Notes under the pieces: model-generated
Database searches by the model: none
What the model was told of the DNA's origin: nothing
Seen by the model: the letters and a program-made list of their open reading frames with translations, nothing else
Part shown: piece by piece, positions 46,439 to 56,716 of the stretch
Numbering within the stretch: the first letter of the stretch is position 1
Layout: each line of letters begins with the position of its first letter
Assembly (NCBI GenBank): GCA_024195265.1
Contig: JAJLRJ010000013.1
Span: forward strand, 14,378,822-14,442,821
Length of the DNA stretch: 64,000 bases
Direction of reading: 5' to 3'
DNA from: Dendrophyllia cribrosa
Taxonomy: Eukaryota > Cnidaria > Anthozoa > Scleractinia > Dendrophylliidae
Position numbers and translations under genes: made by a program

Positions 46439-46909
46439 CAGTTGAACCTCTCTAATACGAGACTAGAGTGACAGACCAAAGTGTCCCTAATAGAGAGGTT
46501 TCCGTATTTTAGAGCTCATCACGATGACATCACTTTTAAGACTCCACTGACAGTTTTAAGTGTTCAGTAACTGAAAAAAGGACCACACTCGTCTTGTAAC
46601 TGTACACATCTAAATTAATTAATATACAGCATTGAGACACTGTTTATCAGTATCATACTACATTGTACATCTCAGCTACTTACTGACTCACTATACAACT
46701 CACTGTTTTGAAATGAAATAAACTACAACGCAATGCTGCATGTAAAAAGTAACATAAAGTACAATTCTGAAAACATCTTTTGATTTTTGTTTGTAACCAC
46801 AAACAGGAAATTGTATTACACACACAAACTATTATCACCGGATCACCGGAGTGGCATAATAAAGAGGTTATTAGAGAGGTGTCCATATCCATAAGGAAAG
46901 GTTCAACTG
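46439..46909. mobile_element. Pogo/mariner-like MITE CAGTTGAACCTCTCTAATA
   Basis: The left end CAGTTGAACCTCTCTAATA and the right end TATCCATAAGGAAAGGTTCAACTG are inverted repeats; internal AGAGAGGT/CCTAATAGAGAGG words lie near both ends. TA follows the right end (46910-46911); the left flank is TT, presumably mutated. Confidence 0.65.
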
Positions 46910-46911
46910 TA

Positions 46912-47485
46912 CAATAACCATGTATGTGTACATAAATTTGCATGCACTAAATGCGTCCCCCCCCCCCCAGTCTGTTCCAGGCATTTAGATTGTGGGGAGC
47001 AGCGAAAAGCGGCGCTATGGGGTCAGCGTGAGGCAAAACTGAGAGAAGGGCGAAGAAACGCCTGTGAAATTAATTTTAAAAAGTTCACGCCGCCCACTTT
47101 TGACCGCCGACAGCGACAAAGTAGTTGTGGTTTTCAGCTGTCAATCAAAATTGTTGTAGATTTCCTGGGCCCCCATCGCGTGTATTCCTTTAACTTCGCT
47201 TCGCTTTCGATTTTTCCATGTCAGTAAACACTGCGTCCTTTTTATCGAACGATTTGCAAGTCCACCCTTCATCGTTTTGTAGGTTTTGCCAAAAAACTGT
47301 TAAATGCATGGGAGCCATTGAAAGTTCTGCGAGTTTTCTTATTTAGCTGGTTTTGAAAAACAAGGATTTGGTCGGTTTTCGGGTGCCAAGAGTTTGGTCT
47401 TGGCGGATATAGCACGTTAAGTCACGAACTGCAGAAGCAGAAAGGATATAGGCGTCTTAGATCCGAGTCTCAAAATGCCGTTAAT
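46912..47485. other. No gene recognised
   Basis: A C run at 46957-46968 is followed by TGTTCCAGGCATTTAGATTG, a common-looking repeat end. The rest is unassigned and stops at the palindrome edge. Confidence 0.4.
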
Positions 47486-50400
47486 AACAGGTGTCCACAT
47501 ATTTTTGCAGTGTTTTTATTTTTTTGCAGTGGAATTTACCAGCATAATAATCTTAAACAGCGCCTTTTGTCCTTATTAACCGTAAAGAGTGATACTTTGT
47601 AGTTATTAATCGTGAAACAATGTCAGTTACAGTTAATAATCTTAAAATTCCAGATTAATAACTATGTTTGGCAGACGTTTACAGTTAATAATCGTGTAAT
47701 GCGCGAATATTAATTGTGTTTGACAGACATTTACAGTTATTAATCGTGAGTTGCCCATTTCCACGGACAAGATAACTCGAAAGCAAATTTAACTTGACCA
47801 TCCGCCATTACAAAAAAGAAAACTAACGTAAAGTCTACTTTCCACAGGACTTGTTATACCGTAAATATTCCACAACCGAATTCTTCAGGGGTCAAAATTT
47901 CTATTGAGCTTGACTTCTATTCGATTTAATTTGTTCGCGAACGATATTTTCCTAGTCTTCCTTTTCGATAAAGAACAACGCCAGCGTCGCCATAAACATA
48001 GAAGGTCATAGAAGCGCGAGCGTGTGAAGCATTTATACATGTAAAATTAAAACACCTCTATTTAAGTCTTGTTATTGGAAGAAAACAAAGCGAGAGATCT
48101 CTTAATCGATTTCCGAAACTAAAATTCATTTGACCCGGCCGGAGAAGTAGAAAATTGCTTTTGAAAAGAATTGTTTTCAATTGAACGTATCGTGAAATCA
48201 ACAACACGGCGAAATACTTTCAGTGGGAAGATTCGCTCGCAGTCAAAATTAGCGGTGTTTACTTAAAAAAGATTTTGAAAAGTCTAACTTATTGGAAAGG
48301 CTTTCATTCTTTAGCAGTGGAGAGCTGATAACAGGGTTTGTCCTCCACAATCGTTCACAAACTGACAATAAGTGACAGAAACTAAACAACATGCTTACAA
48401 CATTCAGTTCCACTAGCGTCAAAAAATATTTTGGAACTCCAAAAGAAAATCGCCTGAAAATCCGCCTGTACGGGATATGAATTTGAAATGATTATTTTGG
48501 TTTAAAACTCAAAATGCATCTAATGATAACCGAATCCTTTTAGTTGATTCATTTTCATTCACGATCGAAACACTTTGTACTTATTTTAAAATCGTAAAGA
48601 CTGATGGTTCGCAGTTATTAATCGTGAAGTACGTCACTTGCGATTAATAACTATGGGAAACATTTGAAGGCGCTTGAAAAGAAAGGGCTTTCTTCGAAAA
48701 CGAGTTAGCGGGACGTATTCATTCAATGCACTTCCGGACTTCGGAATGAAACTCCAACTTACAAAAAAATATATTTTTTATGAAAAAGTGAGTTACAAGC
48801 GAATTTCAGATAAACTTACTCATGGACGGCCGGCGCACAAGTTGAAATCTACGAACACCATAAAATTGCACATAGTCGAATTTCGCGGAATATGCATCAT
48901 CACAGGGAAAAAACACATCACAGCCAGGAAAGCAGTTAAATGTTTCGCGAAACAAAACTTAACATGAGCGGTATAATTTGTTGTTATGATGTAACTTGGT
49001 TTATAAATATTTCGAGCGAAAAATTGAAATCTGAGAACACCGCCGTTCGATTATGCAAATTTGATAAGATCGCTCCGGCAAAATATTCGCGGCTTGAATA
49101 TTTGCGGAGTTTTCGCATCGTCTTCGCAAAAATACTTTCAGTTGAGAAATAAAATAATATATCGTTTTCTAAAGGACTTTTCATTAACAAAAAGATCTGT
49201 TTTAGTTGAAAGTGTTTTGCACGAAGAGGTTTGATGGTCTTTGATGCAAACGGTCTGCAAAAACATCGGGTGTCACGCAACAGGCGAGGAATTTTTCTTT
49301 CAGGCTCTGGTGAAACTTCAGTAAAAAGAATGCTTATCAGGTTAAGATTAAACCTCTAAAATAGCGAAGCTATGTCTTATAAAGCTTACAGTTCCTTTCA
49401 AATGAAAGATCGTTTTCAACCTGTTTAATTTCTTACTAGTCCGCAGTGGATGTACTGTGCATGCAGGATATGCCGCATCGTGTTATATGTTTTTTAGCGT
49501 TTTTTCAGCATATAAGCGAGGATTTTGTGTGTTTAAAGACCCATCCAGCTAGCCACACAACCTGAAAAAACGATATTAAATGGTCCACATTGCTCGTTTT
49601 CCCTTACAAAATCACTGCTACAAGAAATCCGGGTTTTAGCGGTAAATTGATATTTCTACGCGGGAAAAATAGGATAGTTTAAAGCGTGACTGTAATAAAA
49701 AAAAAAGGTAAACAAAAAGCGACAGACATTGTAATCTGTTTAATTACGAAAAAACCCACAACCGATCAAGTACAACAAACTCAGATGAAGTATTAACCTG
49801 GGCAAAAACAGTGGCTCACCTTTGGCGTTCACAAGTGTGGCAGAGTAGAAACAACGGCTATGCAACGGCCATGCATGCGGCTCTCAAAATTCGTTTGTGA
49901 AGTCTTGTCCTTTAAATTTGTTCTTTTCTGTCAGCAGTGATTTATACAGCTATCGATGTTTTGATTTAAGTGATTTGCGCTTGGTAAATTGTCACTTCTT
50001 CCACCCTGCACAGTGGTGAACATTTCAGCACTCATTCAGTTCTTGCAAAGAAATCCGACGCATTGTTTTCAACCAATATGTATTTGAAGCTCAATAGTGT
50101 TTTCATTTCAAGTTCCACCAACAGTCCAACAGGGCAGCCCAGCATAAGGATATTTTTTTCTGGTGAACTTACTCTACAAAGAGCTTCAACTAAGCTTATA
50201 GCACGTGTTCAGTCATTGGCGGATTTCCATCCAAAAATTTGGAAAGCCACTTAATCAGAAGTGGTTTTAACCGTGGTAAAAATTCCTTCATCCGAGAAAT
50301 GAGTCCAACTTGACTCTTTTTTACTTTTAAAGCAGTGTACGATAAATAGAAATGATTTTCGGTAAGCGCCTCGTTTGATTCTCAGGCGGTCAATTTTCCT

Positions 50401-51184
50401 GGAGCCGGTCATTTGCGTCAAAGTGCGTCTATAGCAACCAATTGCAGAGCTTGCTGTCAAATATTGTGTCCAATCACAGAGCTGGCTGTCAAAATGTCTC
50501 CAATCGCATAACTGGCTGTCAAATTTGTGTCAAGTTGTAGCCAAGAAGCATCAAGTGAGTCTTCCCATCACGAGAGAGGTCCTCTTTTTCAACGTCAAAT
50601 TGTCATTGACTAAATTCTTTTTTCAACTGAACTGTAAAGCAACTCGTCGACGACGCTGAATTCAACGAAACGATTTAAAAGAAAGACCTTTCGCAACGCG
50701 AGCATGTTTTCGCCCTTACAATATTCCGCGCAGAATGTTTTCTTTTCAACTCACTTGAATTCACCTGATGCGAGCGAAAATTTCATATTCAGTAAAATAT
50801 AAAGGAATTTCTTATTGTTAATTTGAGCGCACAATAAATGATTTTTTTCTGACAACATAATCTCGCAGACAAAGTGATTCGGGTTTTCTTTTCATGATCA
50901 ACCACGCCGTAGCATGTTCGATCCCCGGGGAGGGGGGGGGGGGGGGGGGGGGGGGGTACTCCCTATAATGGGCTATACGGGGATGCTCCGCCCGAAAGGG
51001 GTACCTTTTTTAGGCTGGCTGTATATGAAAGGGTAGGGATTTCACGAGTTGAAGTATATGAAAGGGTGGGGATTTCACGAAGTATAAGAAAGGGTAGGGA
51101 AAACACCGGTTGAAGTATAAAGTGTAAAGTATAAAGTATGAAGGGTAGGGAAAAGCTATAAAGTGTAAAGTATAAAGGGTAGGG
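47486..51184 (+). repeat. Giant palindrome, left arm (3.7 kb)
   Basis: From AACAGGTGTCCACATATTTT inward, the whole stretch is the reverse complement of 51190-55517 with few mismatches and small indels. Matched landmarks include the 69-codon frame at 50251-50460 versus 51862-52071 (identical translation) and 48674-48967 versus 54031-54330. None of the short frames in the arms is recognisable. The arm lacks the LINE found in the right arm. The outer end carries TTTTTGCAGTG repeats. Confidence 0.95.
47570..47755. repeat. Cluster of TTAATAATCG-type motifs, left tip
   Basis: AGTTATTAATCGTGA, AGTTAATAATCTT, GATTAATAACTATG and AGTTAATAATCGTG occur at least seven times within about 180 bp, in both orientations, with another inverted pair at about 48614-48655. 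The mirrored cluster is at about 55250-55435. Subterminal motif arrays of this sort often bind a transposase; here that is inference. Confidence 0.7.
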
Positions 51185-51396
51185 AAAACCTACCCTTTAT
51201 ACTTTACACTTTATACTTCAACCGGTGTTTTCCCTACCCTTTCTTATACTTCGTGAAATCCCCACCCTTTCATATACTTAACTCGTGAAATCCCTACCCT
51301 TTCATATACAGCCAGCCTATAAAAGGTACCCCTTTCTGGCGGAGCATCCCCGTATAGCCCATTATAGGGAGTACCCCCCCCCCCCCCCCCCCCCCG
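50930..51396. mobile_element. Poly-G/GTACTCCC MITE at the palindrome centre
   Basis: A G run followed by GTACTCCCTATAATGGGCTA and GGGGATGCTCCGCC faces its complement, which ends in a C run (51375-51395). The inner region contains repeated GAAAGGGTAGGGA and AAGTATAAAGTGTAAAG words. The symmetry axis lies near 51187, within AAGGGTAGGGAAAACCTACC. Related ends occur at 16025 and 60600-61052. Confidence 0.75.
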
Positions 51397-53066
51397 GGGA
51401 TCGAACATGCCACGGCGTGGTTGGTCATGAAAAGAAAACCCGAATTACTTTGTCTGCGAGATTATGTTGTCAGAAAAAAATCATTTATTGTGCGCTCAAA
51501 TTAACAATAAGAAATTCCTTTATATTTTACTGAATATGAAATTTTTGCTCGCATCAGGTGAATTCAAGTGAGTTGAAAAGAAAACATTCTGCGCGGAATA
51601 TTGTAAGGGCGAAAACATGCTCGCGTTGCGAAAGGTCTTTCTTTTAAATCGTTTCGTTGAATTCAGCGTCGTCGACGAGTTGCTTTACAGTTCAGTTGAA
51701 AAAAGAATTTAGTCAATGACAATTTGACGTTGAAAAAGAGGACCTCTCTCGTGATGGGAAGACTCACTTGATGCTTCTTGGCTACAACTTGACACAAATT
51801 TGACAGCCAGTTATGCGATTGGAGACATTTTGACAGCCAGCTCTGTGATTGGACACAATATTTGACAGCAAGCTCTGCAATTGGTTGCTATAGACGCACT
51901 TTGACGCAAATGACCGGCTCCAGGAAAATTGACCGCCTGAGAATCAAACGAGGCGCTTACCGAAAATCATTTCTATTTATCGTACACTGCTTTAAAAGTA
52001 AAAAAGAGTCAAGTTGGACTCATTTCTCGGATGAAGGAATTTTTACCACGGTTAAAACCACTTCTGATTAAGTGGCTTTCCAAATTTTTGGATGGAAATC
52101 CGCCAATGACTGAACACGTGCTATAAGCTTAGTTGAAGCTCTTTGTAAAGTAAGTTGACCACATAAGACTGCGAGAAAAAAATATCCTTATGCTGGGCTG
52201 CCCTGTTGGACTGTTGGTGGAACTTGAAATGAAAACACTATTGAGCTTCAAATACATATTGGTTGAAAATAATGCGTCGGATTTCTTTGCAAGAACTGAA
52301 TGAGTGCTGAAATGTTCACCACTGTGCAGGGTGGAAGAAGTGACAATTTACCAAGCGCAAATCACTGAAATCAAAACATCGATAGCTGTATAAATCACTG
52401 CTGACAGAAAAGAACAAATTTAAAGGACAAGACTTCACAAACGAATTTTGAGAGCCTCATGCATGGCCGTTGCATAGCCGTTGTTTCTACTCTGCCACAC
52501 TTGTGAACGCCAAAGGTGAGCCACTGTTTTTGCCCAGGTTAATACTTCATCTGAGTTTGTTGTACTTGATCGGTTGTGGGTTTTTTCGTAATTAAACAGA
52601 TTACAATGTCTGTCGCTTTTTGTTTACCGTTTTTTTTATTACAGTCACGCTTTAAACTATCCTATTTTTCCCGCGTAGAAATATCAATTTACCGCTAAAA
52701 CCCGGATTTCTTGTAGCAGTGATTTTGTAAGGGAAAACGAGCAATGTGGACCATTTAATATCGTTTTTTCAGGTTGTGTGGCTAGCTGGATGGGTCTTTA
52801 AACACACAAAATCCTCGCTTATATGCTGAAAAAACGCTAAAAAACAGATAACACAATGTGGCATATCCTGCATGCACAGTACATCCACTGCGGACTAGTA
52901 AGAAATTAAACAGGTTGAAAACGATCTTTCATTTGAAAGGAACTGTAAGCTTTATAAGACATAGCTTCGCTATTTTAGAGGTTTAATCTTAACCTGATAA
53001 GCATTCTTTTTACTGAAGTTTCACCAGAGCCTGAAAGAAAAATTCCTCGCCTGTTGCGTGACACCC

Positions 53067-53561
53067 AATATACTTTCACAAGCAAAACAGAATATTAAGA
53101 CTAGTCTCATGAATCACCAAATCAACCTATTAAATTCAAATAAAAAACTCAAATTTTATACAATTTTCAAAAATGATACAAAACATTCTGTTTTCCTTAA
53201 CTATATAAAAAATCAAAAACACAAGAAGGCTGTTACTAAATTTAAGATAGGGAACCACAAATTGAGAATAGAAACTGGAAGATATTCAATACCAAAAACT
53301 CCAGAAAATTTAAGGATATGCACTCACTGCAATTCAGATTCTGTTGAAAATGAAATACATTTCCTTTTTCACTGTGACTTATACGCTAATCTCAGAAGTA
53401 CCTTCTATGATGAAATAGATAAAAGAAATAGACACTTCAAAAACCTAGATAATACATGCAAAAGTATGTTTCTGTTTAACAGTGTTGATCCTTTTATTTG
53501 TAGAGCAACGGCTGCTTTTATATTTAATGCAATGAATAAGAGAAATGAAGATATGTTTTAA
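53067..53561 (+). pseudogene. LINE ORF2 C-terminal segment with CCHC motif
   Basis: About 164 codons uninterrupted to TAA. Features are KFKIGNHKLRIETGRYS, then a Cys-His cluster CTHCN...NEIHFLFHC, then an Asn/Lys-rich tail ending NKRNEDMF. This Cys-His pattern lies near the C-terminus of many aquatic-animal non-LTR retrotransposons, after the reverse transcriptase. The RT and endonuclease are missing. The intact frame suggests recent insertion. Confidence 0.75.
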
Positions 53562-53740
53562 AACTACACATAAGAAATAATTCCATATTATACACAATAC
53601 TGTTACTTCCTCTATTTATTTTATTTGTAATTAACCTTGATACAGTAATGTACAATGAACTTCTTTTTGTAATTTTTATTATCTGGTAATACCATGTATA
53701 GAAATGGGAATACCTGAATAAATTGTTGTTGTTGTTGTTG
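53067..53740 (+). mobile_element. 5'-truncated LINE in right palindrome arm
   Basis: Sequence absent from the left arm. It replaces 21 bp (GATGTTTTTGCAGACCGTTTG in the orientation of this strand's homologue), so no target duplication is seen but a small target deletion. The 3' end is a GTT microsatellite (about 53723-53740), a typical LINE tail. Confidence 0.85.
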
Positions 53741-55517
53741 CATCAAAGACCATCAAACCTCGTGCAAAACACTTTCAACTAAAACAGATCTTTTTCCTAA
53801 TGAAAAGTCCTTTAGAAAACGATATATTATTTTATTTCTCAACTGAAAGAGTATTTTTGCGAAGACGATGCGAAAACTCCGCAAATATTCAAGCCGCGAA
53901 TATTTTGCCGGAGCGATCTTATCAAATTTGCATAATCGAACGGCGGTGTTCTCAGATTTCAATTTTTCGCTCGAAATATTTATAAACCTTATATTAAAGC
54001 AAGTTGCATCATAACAACAAATTATACCGCTCATGTTAAGTTTTGTTTCGCTAAACATTTAACTGCTTTCCTGGCTGTGATGTGTTTTTTCCTTGTGATG
54101 ATGCATATTCCGCGAAATTCGACGATGTGCAATTTTATGGTGTTCGAAGATTTCAACTTGTGCGCCGGCCGTCCATGAGTAAGCTTAAGTTTATCTGAAA
54201 TTCGCTTGTAACTCACTTTTTCATAAAAAATATATTTTTTTGTAAGTTGGAGTTTCATTCCGAAGTCCGGAAGTGCATTGAATGAATACGTCCCGCTAAC
54301 TCGCTTTCGAAGAAAGCCCTTTCTTTTCAAGCGCCTTCAAATGTTTCCCATAGTTATTAATCGCAAGTGACGCACTTCACGATTAATAACTGCGAACTAT
54401 CAGTCTTTACGATTTTAAAATAAGTACAAAGTGTTTCGATCGTGAATGAAAATGAATCAACTAAAGGGATTTGGTTATCATGAGATGCATTTTGAGTTTT
54501 AAACCAAAATAATCATTTCAAATTCATATCCCGTACAGGCGGATTTTCAGGCGATTTTCTTTTGGAGTTCCAAAATATTTTTTGACGCTAGTGGAACTGA
54601 ATGTTGTAAGCATGTTGTTTAGTTTCTGTCACTTATTGTCAGTTTGTGAACGATTGTGGAGGACAAACCTTGTTATCAGCTCTCCACTGCTAAAGAATGA
54701 AAGCCTTTCCAATAAGTTAGACTTTTCAAAATCTTTTTTAAGTAAACACCGCTAATTTTGACTGCGAGCGAATCTTCCCACTGAAAGTATTTCGCCGTGT
54801 TGTTGATTTCACGATACGTTCAATTGAAAACAATTCTTGTCAAAAGCAATTTCTACTTCTCCGGCCGGGTCAAATGAATTTTAGTTTCGGAAATCGATTA
54901 AGAGATCTCTCGCTTTGTTTTCTTCCAATAACAAGACTTAAATAGAGGTGTTTTAATTTTACATGTATAAATGCTTCACACGCTCGCGCTTCTATGACCT
55001 TCTATGTTTATGGCGACGCTCGCGTTGTTCTTCATCGAAAAGGAAGACTAGGAAAATATCGTTCGCGAACAAATTAAATCGAATAGAAGTCAAGCTCAAT
55101 AGAAATTTTGACCCCTGAAGAATTCGGTTGTGGAATATTTACGGTATAACAAGTCCTGTGGAAAGTAGACTTTACGTTAGTTTTCTTTTTTGTAATGGCG
55201 GATGGTCAAGTTAAATTTGCTTTCGAGTTATCTTGTCCGTGGAAATGGGCAACTCACGATTAATAACTGTAAATGCCTGTCAGACACAATTAATATTCGC
55301 GCATTACACGATTATTAACTGTAAACGTCTGCCAAACATAGTTATTAATCTGGAATTTTAAGATTATTAACTGTAACTGACATTGTTTCACGATTAATAA
55401 CTACAAAGTATCACTCTTTACGGTTAATAAGGACAAAAGGCGCTGTTTAAGATTATTATGCTGGTAAATTCCACTGCAAAAAAATAAAAACACTGCAAAA
55501 ATATGTGGACACCTGTT

Positions 55518-56039
55518 CGTAGTCTAAAATTCCACTGCAATGAAATCATGAATTCTTGCAATAATTTTTAGCTCATTAGTTTTTTTTTTATTACTTAATT
55601 ACTTAATAAATTTCTTTACAAAGCCTTTAAAATGTATGTATACCTACATGTACAGTATATGAAAAATATATCAATAAAAGACTAAAAAAAAATAGTACAA
55701 AGTCAATGTAAAGTATAATTTATTACATTTTCAGATTTATGAAAATCAAGAGCACTTCTTTTAAAAAAACCTATATTACATCTCAACTGGCCGATCAACT
55801 GCAACTGCAACACTGTAAATCCTTGGCAACCTAGGTCCTGGGTACCCTAACGTAATTTATGTCTGATTATGTTGACTTATGAATGCAACAAAACCTCATC
55901 TTACTAAGAAAAATCACCAAAAGTTAAAAAAGAAAATTACAAGAAGCTCAATTACAAGATTACAAGCTCATTAGTTATTTCTGTAGTCGAGTAGTGTGTC
56001 TCAGTGGAGCTTGGATAAACCCCCTTTGTTTTGTAATAG
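55518..56039. other. No feature recognised
   Basis: AT-rich. CTAAAATTCCACTGCAATG just beyond the palindrome repeats the TTGCAGTGGAATTT word of the palindrome tips. No RIC1 exon found. Confidence 0.4.
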
Positions 56040-56400
56040 CGTTATTTGATTTGGCATCCAACAGATAATCTGCAGCATGGTTGCTGTTTTGTAAATCTCA
56101 CGAGCGACCGGTAACTGCAATTATCGTAGAAACAGCTTTTCTTTGCGATGCGATTAACCTTGAACAACAGTTGAAAGATCAAGCTCTTTCCAAATCCTGT
56201 TGAAAGAATGGCGAAGACATCTCTTCCCAGACTGCAACAGGCTTTGAATACAATCTTTTTGTTCTTTACGTAAACTATCCACATGCGTGAAATCTTTAAC
56301 CACTTCGTCTTGCTGTAACACAAATTCACACTGTGCGTGACTCTATGGAGGATGACCTTCACACACCATATCACATTTCTTGTCTGCGTCAACAACGCTG
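56040..56400 (-). pseudogene. RecQ-like helicase N-terminal fragment
   Basis: The minus strand reads DSLRKEQKDCIQSLLQS, a RecQ Q-motif-like start, then after a frameshift GRDVFAILSTGFGKSLIFQL, the Walker A region. Downstream is scrambled by further shifts. It resembles the fragment at 37470 in family but not in sequence detail. Non-functional. Confidence 0.7.
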
Positions 56401-56523
56401 AAGTGTTGACAACAGGTGTCAAATTTGGCCAATCCGAGGGTATACCAGACTCTGGTATACCGCCACGAGCTTTTTAAAATAAATTTCACAGGCGTTCTTT
56501 TACCTCTCTGCCCAGCCTCCCCT

Positions 56524-56541
56524 CAGCCGGGGGGGGGGGGC
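56524..56541 (+). repeat. Poly-G tract
   Basis: CCGGGGGGGGGGGGC-like run next to CCTCCCCTCAGCC; no defined element. Confidence 0.5.
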
Positions 56542-56716
56542 AATCCTTAACTCATCGACTATGCTGCGAGTAATTAAACTTTATTTATCATATCATATCA
56601 TTATTGTTTATCATATCAAGTTTTTCTAATAAAACTCTTTTTTTTTAAGCATTGCATGACTTTTGTACACTGTACAATTTTTAAGAATGCATTTTTGAGT
56701 TATTCTTTCTATCTAG

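Larger units (their letters stand above)
51190..55517 (-). repeat. Giant palindrome, right arm (4.3 kb)
   Basis: Reverse complement of 47486-51180, ending TATGTGGACACCTGTT. It is longer than the left arm because of a 674-bp LINE at 53067-53740 and a small extra segment (about 13 bp) near 52165. Substitutions relative to the left arm are scattered (for example around 52845-52862), so the arms are not exact copies. Confidence 0.95.

Noticed and set aside
48674..49280. Basic 97- and 98-residue frames in the palindrome arm
   Set aside because: Frames overlap on both strands, no domains, and the mirrored copy carries indels; probably chance.
50251..50460. 69-residue frame duplicated at 51862-52071 as a gene pair
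   Set aside because: Identity is due to the palindrome; the peptide has no family resemblance or coding features.
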